From positions 1 through 35,904 of the forward strand of contig NZ_QLLC01000031.1 of assembly GCF_003350205.1 (NCBI RefSeq): a DNA stretch of 35,904 bases, written 5' to 3'. Positions 1 to 7,265 of this stretch are shown piece after piece. The notes below the pieces were generated by a model. The model searched no databases. It worked only from the letters and a program-made list of their open reading frames with translations, and was not told where the DNA came from. The stretch's first letter is position 1; each line of letters opens with the position of its first letter. Source of the DNA: Brevundimonas bullata (GTDB lineage Bacteria > Pseudomonadota > Alphaproteobacteria > Caulobacterales > Caulobacteraceae). A program made the translations under genes and the position numbers.

Positions 1-12
1 GTCCTCGTCGCT

Positions 13-93
13 TCAATCCGCTTGTGGGTCAGGCACTTTGTCCACACCACCTAGGGCGAACAGCAGGGTGAGCAGACGGAGCAGAGGACGCAT
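13..93 (-). CDS. possible 26-aa secreted or membrane micro-protein
   Basis: A 27-codon ATG frame with an N-terminal positive and leucine-rich stretch (MRPLLRLLTLLFALGG) followed by a short tail VDKVPDPQAD and a TGA stop. The hydrophobic stretch looks like a signal or single membrane segment. The tail resembles the 'PDPPA' motif that I recall from small hypothetical proteins near alphaproteobacterial metal genes, but that is memory and not a match I can test. No strong Shine-Dalgarno is visible. It may equally be a remnant of a longer gene or a chance ORF. Confidence 0.25.
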   Translation of the reverse strand: MRPLLRLLTLLFALGGVDKVPDPQAD

Positions 94-230
94 GGGAGAC
101 CTAGTTGTGAGCGGCTCGCAATAGCATTCAAGCGACGCCGCTGTCGCGTCTAAACCGCGGACGCGCCCGGGCCCGCAGAGGCGGCCGCGATCGCGGCTGC
201 CGTCGGGTCAGACTTCGTAACGCGCGGCCG

Positions 231-1643
231 TCAGAGGTGGATCGTGCGCTCGGCTACCGCCAGGCAGGCTTCGCGCAGGGCTTCCGGCAGGGTCGGATGG
301 GCGTGGCTTGTGCGCGCCAGATCCTCGGCCGCCGCGCCGAACTGCATGGCGGCGACCGCTTCATGGATCAACCCGCCGGCCTCAGGGCCCAGGATGTGCA
401 CGCCGAGGATCTTGTCCGTCGCGGCGTCGGCCAGAACCTTGACCAGACCGTTCTTCTCCAGACGCGCCTTGGCCATGGCGTTGGCGGAGAAGGGGAAGCG
501 CCCCACGCGGTAGGCCACGCCGGCCGCCTTGAGGTCGTCCTCGGTGCGGCCGACCGAAGCCAGTTCCGGCCAGGTATAGACGACCGCCGGAATCGTTCCG
601 TAGTCCACATGGCCCGCGCCCCCCGCCAGGCGTTCGGCCAGGGCGATCCCTTCCTCCTCCGCCTTGTGGGCCAGCATGGCGCCGCCGATGACGTCGCCGA
701 TGGCGTAGACCCCGTCGGCGCTGGTCCGGAACCCTTCGTCCACCGGAATAAAGCCCCTGCGGTCGGGCGCAATGCCGACCGTTTCCAGATCGAGCCTGGC
801 GGTTGCGGGCCGTCGGCCGATGGAGACCAGCACGACATCGGCCTTGATGGTTCCTCGCGCGCCATCGCCCATGGGCTCGACGTCGAGGACGACGTCGTCG
901 CCCTCCATCCGCGATCCGACCACCTTATGCCCAAGGCAGAACTGGAAGCCCTGGGCCTCGAGCACCTTGTGCAGCGCCGCCGACATCTCCGAGTCGACGC
1001 CGGAGGCGATCCGGTCGAGCACCTCGATGACCGTGACCTCGCTGCCGAGCCGACGCCAGACCGACCCCAGCTCCAGTCCGACGTAGCCGCCGCCGATCAC
1101 CGCCAGATGGCGCGGCGCCGCCGTCAGGCTCAGGGCGCCGGCGGAGGTGACGATCCGCCGCTCGTCGATGGGCAGGTCGGGCAAGGTCGCCGCTTCCGAT
1201 CCGCTGGCGATGACCACCGCCTTGCTGGCCTGCACCTCGAAAGCGCCGTCCGCGGCGCGCACCTCCACCCGGTCGCGCGCCAGCAGCCGCCCGCGGCCCT
1301 GGAAGCGGGCGACCTTGTGCTTGCGCAGGAGGTAGGCGACCCCTTCGCCAAGCTCGGTCACCACCTTGCCCTTGTGCCGCATGACACCGTCAAGATCGGC
1401 CCGCACATTGTCTACCATGACGCCGAACGCTTCGAGATTGCGCGCCATCTCCAGCCGCTCGGTGGCCTGGAGCAGCGCCTTGGACGGAATGCACCCGATG
1501 TTCAGGCAGGTCCCCCCGAGCAGTTCGCGGTCGTCGATGACCGCCACCGACAGGCCGAGCTGGCTCGCCCGGATCGCACACGGGTATCCGCCCGGCCCGC
1601 CGCCGATGATCACCAGGTCGTAGGAGGTCGTCGAACGGCTCAT
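231..1643 (-). CDS. lpdA: dihydrolipoyl dehydrogenase (FAD disulfide oxidoreductase)
   Basis: Class I pyridine-nucleotide disulfide oxidoreductase, 470 aa, the usual length for E3 lipoamide dehydrogenase. The FAD-binding GGGPGG lies at residues 14-19. The redox-active pair is Cys46/Cys51 in GGTCLNIGCIPSK. A second Rossmann motif, IGGGYVGLELG, binds NAD(H) near residue 183, and ATY-type FAD site AIGDV is near 315. The C-terminal catalytic dyad sits in HAHPTLPE (His449, Glu454), typical of lipoamide dehydrogenases. It has no N-terminal HMA domain and no C-terminal vicinal Cys pair, so it is not a mercuric reductase. It lies 63 bp after the CYP152 gene on the same strand and could be the last gene of the lspA-merR-P450 operon. 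E2 and E1 partners are absent here, so its partner is unknown; it may supply reduced lipoyl or thiol groups during metal stress (inference). Confidence 0.93.
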   Translation of the reverse strand: MSRSTTSYDLVIIGGGPGGYPCAIRASQLGLSVAVIDDRELLGGTCLNIGCIPSKALLQATERLEMARNLEAFGVMVDNVRADLDGVMRHKGKVVTELGEGVAYLLRKHKVARFQGRGRLLARDRVEVRAADGAFEVQASKAVVIASGSEAATLPDLPIDERRIVTSAGALSLTAAPRHLAVIGGGYVGLELGSVWRRLGSEVTVIEVLDRIASGVDSEMSAALHKVLEAQGFQFCLGHKVVGSRMEGDDVVLDVEPMGDGARGTIKADVVLVSIGRRPATARLDLETVGIAPDRRGFIPVDEGFRTSADGVYAIGDVIGGAMLAHKAEEEGIALAERLAGGAGHVDYGTIPAVVYTWPELASVGRTEDDLKAAGVAYRVGRFPFSANAMAKARLEKNGLVKVLADAATDKILGVHILGPEAGGLIHEAVAAMQFGAAAEDLARTSHAHPTLPEALREACLAVAERTIHL

Positions 1644-1706
1644 GGCGTCAGCCTTTGCTGCGAGTGGATGGGAGAGAAGGGCCCCGGCCAGCCCGAGGAA
1701 GCGGCA

Positions 1707-2966
1707 TCAGGCGCCCCCCTCATTGAGGGCCGCGTCGCGCGTCTCCATTCGGAACCCGCTTCCGGGGAGGGCCGGCAGGCGGCGGAAGTCGATCTCCAGA
1801 TCCTGATCCGGCAGCCGGTAGTTCAGGTCGGCGAGCAGGCCGACGGCGCGCTCCATCAGCTCCACGACGATCCCTTCGCCAGGGCAACGGTGACCGGTCG
1901 CCGCATCCCCACCGCCCTGGGGGATGAGACCGAACGGATCTCCGGAGCCGTCGCTGAACCGCTCCGGCCGGAACGCCTCGGGATCAGTCCAGTGTGCGGG
2001 ATCGTGATTGGAGCCATAGAGGTCGAGGACCACCTGACGGCCCTCCGGGAAGACCAGGTCGCGCCATCGAAACGGCGCGCGCACACGCCCGATCACTGCC
2101 GGGAAGAACGGATAGAAGCGTCGGACTTCCTGGACGAAGGCGCGGCGACGTCCGGCGTCGGCGTCGGCCAGACGGGCCGCATCCGGGTGAGCCTGCATCG
2201 CGTGCGCCACAAACACGATGTAGACCGAGGTCGCGACAGTCGGCCGCAATACATTGGCCAGTTCGACCGCCGCCGTGTGGATCGGCAACGGTTCGCCGTC
2301 CGCGGCGCGGGTCCAGGCCCAGGCGTGGGCGGCCGTGTCCGGATCCGGCGACAGACGGCCGGCGCGAATGTCTTCAATGATCGAGCCCAGCCAGGCGTCG
2401 ACGCGGCGACGCGCGTGCCTCGACCACAGATGCCGGGGGCCCCGCGATCCCGCCGCGTCGAACAGCGCCCTCAGGTGACGGACCCGTTTCGCCTCTTCGT
2501 GCGGCTCGAGCGGCACGCCGGCCCAGGCGCAGACGGCCCGCGTTAGCACCGGCTGCAAGGCGTCATACAGCACGATGTCGTCCTCGCCGGCCCATTCGAC
2601 GGCCGCGCGCCGCCACTCCGCTTCGAACAGTTCGCCCAGTCGCGCGACACGGGCTGGCGACATCAGGGACATGAACACGCCCTTGCGGGCGCGGTGGGCC
2701 TCGCCGTCCAGCCCCTGGACGCCGCCCTCGCCGAGCAGCGTGCGGCGGACCGGCGCCGGCATGGCGCCCGCCCGCACGATGCGGGTCTCGTCATAGAAGA
2801 TCCGCGCCGCCTCGCGGCCTCTCAGACAGGTCGTCTCCTTCAGCGCCAGGCGGGTCTCGACGACGTCGGCGCCGGCCTGCTCGAACAGGTGGGAAAGGCG
2901 CCGATAAGGGTCTGTCAGCAGGGCCAGGGTCTGGTCGCCGTGTCGCGAGGTCGGCCGATGCGTCAT
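1707..2966 (-). CDS. CYP152-type cytochrome P450 (H2O2-dependent fatty-acid peroxygenase)
   Basis: A 419-aa P450 of the peroxygenase class that hydroxylates or decarboxylates fatty acids with H2O2 and needs no reductase. The heme ligand is Cys361 in GHRCPGE. The class-defining Arg-Pro pair that holds the substrate carboxylate is Arg241-Pro242 in NVLRPTVATS, close to Arg242-Pro243 of Bacillus P450BSbeta (Cys363 there). GGVQGLDGEAHRARK (about 81-95) is also CYP152-like. The start chosen is the internal ATG at 2966 because GGAGG lies 7 nt upstream; a 36-residue upstream extension is open but has no support. It lies between the merR-type gene and lpdA on one strand. A role in clearing peroxide or remodelling fatty acids under metal stress is inference. 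Confidence 0.9.
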   Translation of the reverse strand: MTHRPTSRHGDQTLALLTDPYRRLSHLFEQAGADVVETRLALKETTCLRGREAARIFYDETRIVRAGAMPAPVRRTLLGEGGVQGLDGEAHRARKGVFMSLMSPARVARLGELFEAEWRRAAVEWAGEDDIVLYDALQPVLTRAVCAWAGVPLEPHEEAKRVRHLRALFDAAGSRGPRHLWSRHARRRVDAWLGSIIEDIRAGRLSPDPDTAAHAWAWTRAADGEPLPIHTAAVELANVLRPTVATSVYIVFVAHAMQAHPDAARLADADAGRRRAFVQEVRRFYPFFPAVIGRVRAPFRWRDLVFPEGRQVVLDLYGSNHDPAHWTDPEAFRPERFSDGSGDPFGLIPQGGGDAATGHRCPGEGIVVELMERAVGLLADLNYRLPDQDLEIDFRRLPALPGSGFRMETRDAALNEGGA

Positions 2967-3078
2967 CGAAATCCTCCAGAAGGACGGGCGGTCCGCGACG
3001 GGAGCCGCCAATCGCCTCCAAACGTCGCGGTGGGCTAATGGCTCCGGGGTCTTTGCGCCTTCCGGATCTTCCACAGGG

Positions 3079-3513
3079 TCAAAGCGGCGCGGATGGATCG
3101 TGCAACGCCTCGATCACCTTGCAGGCGGAGACCCGGCCCCCGGCGCATTCCGTCGTCATCCGCGACAGTTCGCGCTGGAGGGCGCGGAGCCGGGCGATCT
3201 TCTGTTTCACATCGGCGAGATGACGTTCGGCCAGGGTGCTGGCCTCGGCGCAGGGTCGATCGGGGTGATCCGACAGATCAAGCAAGGAGCGGATCGAATC
3301 CAGATCGAAGCCCAGCTGGCGGGCATGCCGGATGAATGACAGGCGGCGCTCCGCCGCGTCGTCATACATGCGCCGGTCGCTGGCGGTGCGCGGCGGCGGC
3401 GGAAGCAAGCCGATTTCTTCATAGAAGCGGATGGTCGGAACCTTGACGCCCGTGGCGGCGGCCAGTTTGCCGATGGGGCGCAACCCGGACGAGGCGGGAG
3501 AGGGGAGGGGCAT
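3079..3513 (-). CDS. MerR-family metal-responsive regulator
   Basis: 144 aa. The N-terminal winged helix-turn-helix is PIGKLAAATGVKVPTIRFYE followed by the wing and a long dimerisation helix (about 88-120). Metal-ligand cysteines are Cys88, Cys123 and Cys131, the three-Cys layout of divalent sensors (MerR, CadR, ZntR, PbrR); CueR-type monovalent sensors have Ser in place of the first. The exact metal cannot be read from sequence. It lies between the MAPEG remnant and the CYP152 gene, all on the minus strand, and is the obvious regulator of the MerR-type promoter at 4649-4679 in front of lspA. No clear Shine-Dalgarno precedes the ATG, so translation may depend on upstream coupling. Confidence 0.88.
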   Translation of the reverse strand: MPLPSPASSGLRPIGKLAAATGVKVPTIRFYEEIGLLPPPPRTASDRRMYDDAAERRLSFIRHARQLGFDLDSIRSLLDLSDHPDRPCAEASTLAERHLADVKQKIARLRALQRELSRMTTECAGGRVSACKVIEALHDPSAPL

Positions 3514-3561
3514 CGCGTCAGCTCGTAACGGCGGGTGAAAGGCATCTGGGGCGGGGAGGGA

Positions 3562-4103
3562 TCATCGGCCCAGCCCCATCAGGACGACGGCGATGCCGAA
3601 GGCGGCAATCGTGGAGGCGCCGGTGAGCGCCATGCCGAAGGCCGGGGCCGCCGCGCCCTGCGCGTAACCCAGGGCGAAGAAACCCCGACCAACCAGATAA
3701 AGAGGGACCAACACCGGCAGCAGGATCATCTCCTCGCCGCGCAGCACGGTGGCGAGCACCAGGTGGGCGCTCACCGCCAGAACGGTCTGTTCAAGCGAGT
3801 TCTGTAGCACGGCGGCGGGTAGGGCGAGCCTGGCGCCGGGCGCCGCATCGGCGGACCCGGCCGGTCGGCGTCGGACCGGAACCGGATGCTGGCCACCACC
3901 CTCAAACACCCCGCGAGCCACAGGAAGACCGGGAGATTCGCCTGCAGGGCATAGGCCAGCCTATCGGCCGTCGCCATGTCGCGCGCCGCGCCGAGAAGGG
4001 GCGGGGAAAGCCGCAGCCAGGCGGAGGCCGCCGCTGAGGCGGTGATGAGAATCGCCGGCGCCGAGCGGACGGCGATCGCCCTCTGTTCGGCGGGAAGCCT
4101 CAT
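3562..4103 (-). pseudogene. MAPEG-family membrane protein, one frameshift
   Basis: Two minus-strand frames together read as one four-helix MAPEG-type membrane protein (family of glutathione-dependent eicosanoid enzymes). The first frame starts at ATG 4103 ([10 protein letters not shown]) and runs through ALQANLPVFLWLAGCLRVVA and IRFRSDADRPG. The second frame continues with SADAAPGARLALPAAVLQ, then NSLEQTVLA and a C-terminal hydrophobic half ending in VVLMGLGR. The join falls in the C-run at 3856-3858: one extra base there would restore a single frame of about 180 codons. The ATG overlaps the lspA stop (ATGA), so it was translated with lspA. It is either a real recent disruption or an indel error in a homopolymer. 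MAPEG assignment rests on the LQNSLEQ core and hydrophobicity, and is moderate. Confidence 0.65.
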
Positions 4104-4624
4104 CGCGCCGCCCGTCCCAGGGTCGAGGACGCCGCGCGGCTGTCCGAGCCCCGGACGGTGAGGAGGAGCAGCGCGACGCCGCAGACAATGGCCGCATCGG
4201 CGAGGTTGAAGGTCGGCCAGTGCGCCGCCCCCCAATGAAGATCGATAAAATCGGTGACCGCGCCAAAGCGTAGCCGGTCGACGAGGTTCCCGATCGCTCC
4301 ACCGGCGATGAGGCCTGCGGCGGCCGCCGTCACGGCGCTGCGCGTGCGCCAGATCCACGCCAGCAGGGCGCCGATGATCAGGGAGGCCACGGCGCTCAGC
4401 GCCCAGCGGCCGACGGCGCCTGAGCCGGCGAACAGGCCGAAGGTGACGCCGGGGTTGAACCCGAGACGCAGCGCGAGAAACGGCGTGAGGTTGATCGGAG
4501 CGTCCAGCTGAGCGCGCGCCGCGGCCTTGGCGGCCTGATCCACGACGGCGATCAGCGCCGCGAGCGCGAAGGCGATCGTCTGCAGGCGGCCGGGAACGCG
4601 TCGCGTCGGGTGCATGGTGATCAT
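4100..4624 (-). CDS. lspA: lipoprotein signal peptidase (signal peptidase II)
   Basis: 174-aa four-helix inner-membrane aspartyl protease that removes the signal peptide of prolipoproteins after lipidation. Conserved blocks are all present: [28 protein letters not shown] and [11 protein letters not shown]. The Asp residues of GNLVDRL and FNLADA are the catalytic pair. The ATG at 4624 is chosen because GGAGG lies 4 nt upstream; an upstream ATG at 4645 is possible. An lspA copy in a metal operon is known from pbr/cad-type resistance loci (for example the LspA-like part of PbrBC), so this is probably an accessory copy and not the housekeeping one. It is the first gene behind the MerR-type promoter 4649-4679. 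Confidence 0.93.
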   Translation of the reverse strand: MITMHPTRRVPGRLQTIAFALAALIAVVDQAAKAAARAQLDAPINLTPFLALRLGFNPGVTFGLFAGSGAVGRWALSAVASLIIGALLAWIWRTRSAVTAAAAGLIAGGAIGNLVDRLRFGAVTDFIDLHWGAAHWPTFNLADAAIVCGVALLLLTVRGSDSRAASSTLGRAAR

Positions 4625-4648
4625 GAAGCCTCCAATGGATTTCAACTG

Positions 4649-4679
4649 ATTTTGGGCCCTCTAGTTACTAGAGGATCAA
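4649..4679 (-). promoter_or_regulatory. MerR-type operator/promoter of the lspA operon
   Basis: On the minus strand: -35 TTGATC (4674-4679), a 19-bp spacer, and -10 CAAAAT (4649-4654). The spacer holds a perfect dyad, CCTCTAG-TAA-CTAGAGG (4658-4674). An over-long 19-bp spacer with a centred dyad is the hallmark of MerR-family promoters. It lies 25 bp before the lspA ATG. The likely regulator is the MerR-type protein encoded two genes downstream (3079-3513). Confidence 0.75.
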
Positions 4680-4781
4680 GCTGGTTTTATCTGACAGGCG
4701 TTTCTTTCATGGAAGCCATGCATTCTCGGCATGATCGTCTAGCCATTGGGAGATGCATGCTTCTCGCGAAAGGGTAATCCG

Positions 4782-5400
4782 ATGACTGAACCCCCTCTCG
4801 TCCTGTGCACTTCCTCGCCCGGCTGCAGTTGCGGCGTGGCCTCCAGGTTCGACAGCGCCACCCCGCCTACCGGCGCATCATGATCGCGGTGATCGCCGTC
4901 AACTGCGCCGCCTTTATGGCCATAGCCAGCGGCGTGTCCCTGCAAGGCTCGGCGCCCCCTGGGCGCCAATGTGCTCAACTTCCTGGCCGACGCGCCACCT
5001 ACGGCATCAGCCTGGCCGTGATCGGACGTTCGGTCGCCGTGCAGTCCGGGGCGGCCAATGGCCAAGGCGCCAGCCTCGTTGCGTTGGTGCTGTTATTCCT
5101 CAGCTACGCGATCTCGCGAGCCACCTCCGGGGCGCCGTCCCGTGGCATCACCGGACTGGGCCCTCTGGGCTTCTTCGCCAACGCCCTGGCCGGCTTACTG
5201 CTGGTAAGCCACTGCGCAGGCGACGCCAACGTCCGCTCGCTCTGGCTATGCGCGCGCAACGACCTTACCCAGAGCCTGGCGTCGCGGCGACCGGCGGAGC
5301 GGTCTGGCTGACCGGTTCACGATGGCCCGACCTGATAGCGGGAGCGCTACTCGGGTGAAGATTGCGCATTCTGCAATCTCGATCCACCTGCAGACGCAGC
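4782..5400 (+). pseudogene. decayed CDF-like cation transporter
   Basis: Fragments of one transporter are spread over frames. ATG 4782 has AAAGGG 7 nt upstream and begins MTEPPLVLCTSSPGCSCG. The next frame gives HPAYRRIMIAVIAVN, another gives LGANVLNFLADA, then ATYGISLAVIG and GDANVRSLWLCARNDLTQSL, and a last frame VAATGGAVWLTGSRWPDLIA ends at a TGA at 5358. At least four single-base shifts are needed (about 4855, 4955 in a C5 run, 4998, 5280), and the C-terminus is lost. The family is the small cation transporter relative of CDF proteins (NFLADAATYG and GDANVRSVWLCSRND blocks, from memory). An intact relative lies at 11703-12305. Density of lesions argues for real decay. Confidence 0.72.
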
Positions 5401-5609
5401 GAAAGAATCGGACGCGATCAGCGTGCGCTCGCTTAAAGATCGCTCGACGTTGCTGAATAGGTCGAGATGGCCGACGACGCGCCACTCTCGGCCTTGCATG
5501 TCGACTTTCCCTCTCCCTCACCGCGGATTGGTGGTCACTCGAAACAGTCGCAGCCCCCGAACACTGTAACAGATTGCTTGATCGCCCGAATGAAAGTATC
5601 CACCACGCG

Positions 5610-5954
5610 ATGGCGTGGCCAATTGCGACATGGGCAAGACTGATACTGGCGGTGACCCTGGTCTCCGCCGTGTTTTTCGTCGCCCCGATCGCTGACGCCG
5701 CGACCTGCGTCCCGGAGACGGCATCGGCTCACGCCATGGTCGTTGAAGATGCGGGCGATGGCGACCAGGTCGACCCTGGCGCTGGGCACGGAGTCTGCAC
5801 CCACGGCCACTGCCACCACAACGGAACTGCCCGTGCGGATGTCGCCGACCACATCGCGATGCAGATCCACGCGCGGCCTGTTCACGCCTTCCCCTCGAGT
5901 GATTTTCCGTCGTCGATCTCTCCCGACGGCCTGAAGCGCCCTCCCAGAGTCTGA
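5610..5954 (+). CDS. small secreted His/Cys protein preceding czcC
   Basis: 114 aa with a hydrophobic N-terminal signal (ARLILAVTLVSAVFFVAPIA) and probable cleavage after ADA. The mature part has two candidate metal-binding patches, notably CTHGHCHHNG near residue 75, and ends in DGLKRPPRV. No domain is recognised. Small periplasmic proteins of this kind often lead alphaproteobacterial czc operons and are thought to bind or report metal; here that is inference from position. ATG 5610 gives a clean signal peptide; a TTG at 5574 would add 12 residues. No convincing Shine-Dalgarno is seen at either. The 250-bp stretch before it (5360-5609) holds the transporter remnant tail and no recognisable gene. 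Confidence 0.6.
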   Translation: MAWPIATWARLILAVTLVSAVFFVAPIADAATCVPETASAHAMVVEDAGDGDQVDPGAGHGVCTHGHCHHNGTARADVADHIAMQIHARPVHAFPSSDFPSSISPDGLKRPPRV

Positions 5955-6011
5955 CCGGACGTCTGCGCCGCCGTGCGCGCGAACTCGTGTCAAATTTCTG
6001 GAAGATGAATC

Positions 6012-7265
6012 ATGCCTCCCTCATATCGCAGGCCGCCGCGTTTCGCGGTCGGCTGCGCGTTGGCCGCATTCGCGGCCGTGCTGGCCAGTCCCGCTTGGGC
6101 TGACCCCGCGCCGTCCTTCGCCGAGCTGCTCGCCCAGCTGGGTCAAACCCCGGCCACCCTTGAAGCCGGCGCCCTGTCGGACGCCGCCGAAGCACGTGTC
6201 CGCCAGGCCCGTGCGAGGCCTAATCCGACGATCGCTCTCGACGCCGAGAACGCTTTCGGCACGGGGCCCTTCTCGGGCTACGCCAATGCCGAAACCACCT
6301 TGTCGATCAGCCAGGACCTCGAGCTGTGGGGACGTCGGACCGCGCGGGTCAATGTCGCCCGCGCGGAAGCCGGAACCGCGGCGCTGCAGCGGGATCTCGC
6401 CATCATCGACGCCGCCGGAAGGCTCGCTCAGGTCTATGCCGATGCGGAAGCCGCCCAAAGGCGGGCTGCTCTCGCGGAGGAAAGCCTCACCCTGACCATC
6501 GCCGATGCGAGGGCCGCCCTTGTTCTTGTCGAGGAAGGCCGTGAGCCGCTGCTGCGCGGCATCCAGGGGGAAAGCGAAGCGGCTGCGGCGCGTGCCTCTC
6601 GCGATGAAGCCGTCGCGGAGCGCGACGCGGCCTTCGCGCGGCTGACCGCAGTCGCCATGCTGGCGGCTCCGGTCACGACGATCGACACCAGCCTGCTGGA
6701 CCTCGCACCTGCCGCGACCTTCGCTCCCCCGGCGGAGGCGCCGGCCGTTCGCGTCGCCGAGGCTCAGCGCGCGGCCGCCGAACGCAGGATCGATGTGGAG
6801 CGGATCCGCTCGCGCCCGGACATCAACGCCAGCGTTGGTGTCCGTCGCTACGAGATGGAGGACGCGACGGCGCTGACGTTCGGCGTCAGCATGCCGCTGC
6901 CCCTGTTCGACCGCAACCGCGGGAACATCGACGCGGCGCAGGCCGACTTCCGGGCTGCGGATGCGCGGCTCCTGGGCGCCCGCCAGGAGGCCCAGGCCGA
7001 TCGCGCCGCGGCGCGGGCGCGCCTCGCCGCCTCCGTGAGCCGGGTCTCCGCCGCCGATGCGGGGGTGGCGTCTGCCGAGGAGGCCTACCGTCTGTCGCGG
7101 ATCGGATCCGAAGCGGGGCGCATCTCCCAACTCGAGCTGCGGGTCACCCGTGCAGCCCTGATCTCTGCCCGAACTTCGGCCGTCGATGCGCGCCTTGCAC
7201 GCGTCCAGGCCGAGATTGAACTTGCGCGCCAGGACGGCCGCGCCCCCTTCCAAGGAGCCCAATGA
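6012..7265 (+). CDS. czcC: TolC-family outer membrane factor of a Czc-type pump
   Basis: 417-aa outer membrane efflux protein that forms the exit duct of a tripartite heavy-metal RND pump. A signal peptide covers about residues 1-30 (cut near PAWA/DPAPS). Two OEP repeats follow, rich in Ala and coiled-coil helix (about 50-200 and 240-410), with LSISQDLELWGRR and VSMPLPLFDRNRGN as typical CzcC strand motifs. GGAAG lies 7 nt upstream of the ATG. Its TGA overlaps the czcB ATG, so the two are translationally coupled. Family identity is firm from layout and length; the substrate depends on the cognate CzcA. Confidence 0.9.
   Translation: MPPSYRRPPRFAVGCALAAFAAVLASPAWADPAPSFAELLAQLGQTPATLEAGALSDAAEARVRQARARPNPTIALDAENAFGTGPFSGYANAETTLSISQDLELWGRRTARVNVARAEAGTAALQRDLAIIDAAGRLAQVYADAEAAQRRAALAEESLTLTIADARAALVLVEEGREPLLRGIQGESEAAAARASRDEAVAERDAAFARLTAVAMLAAPVTTIDTSLLDLAPAATFAPPAEAPAVRVAEAQRAAAERRIDVERIRSRPDINASVGVRRYEMEDATALTFGVSMPLPLFDRNRGNIDAAQADFRAADARLLGARQEAQADRAAARARLAASVSRVSAADAGVASAEEAYRLSRIGSEAGRISQLELRVTRAALISARTSAVDARLARVQAEIELARQDGRAPFQGAQ

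Noticed and set aside
184..197. Perfect palindrome GCCGCGATCGCGGC after lpdA as terminator
   Set aside because: No loop and no T-run; in such GC-rich DNA a 14-bp palindrome with CGATCG centre is weak evidence.
231..1643. Mercuric reductase (MerA) for the disulfide oxidoreductase
   Set aside because: It lacks the C-terminal Cys pair and HMA domain and has the HAHPTLPE dyad of lipoamide dehydrogenase.
237..2546. 769-codon plus-strand open frame
   Set aside because: It is antisense to lpdA and the P450; product is Arg/Gly/Pro/His-rich with no domain, a typical shadow in high-GC DNA.
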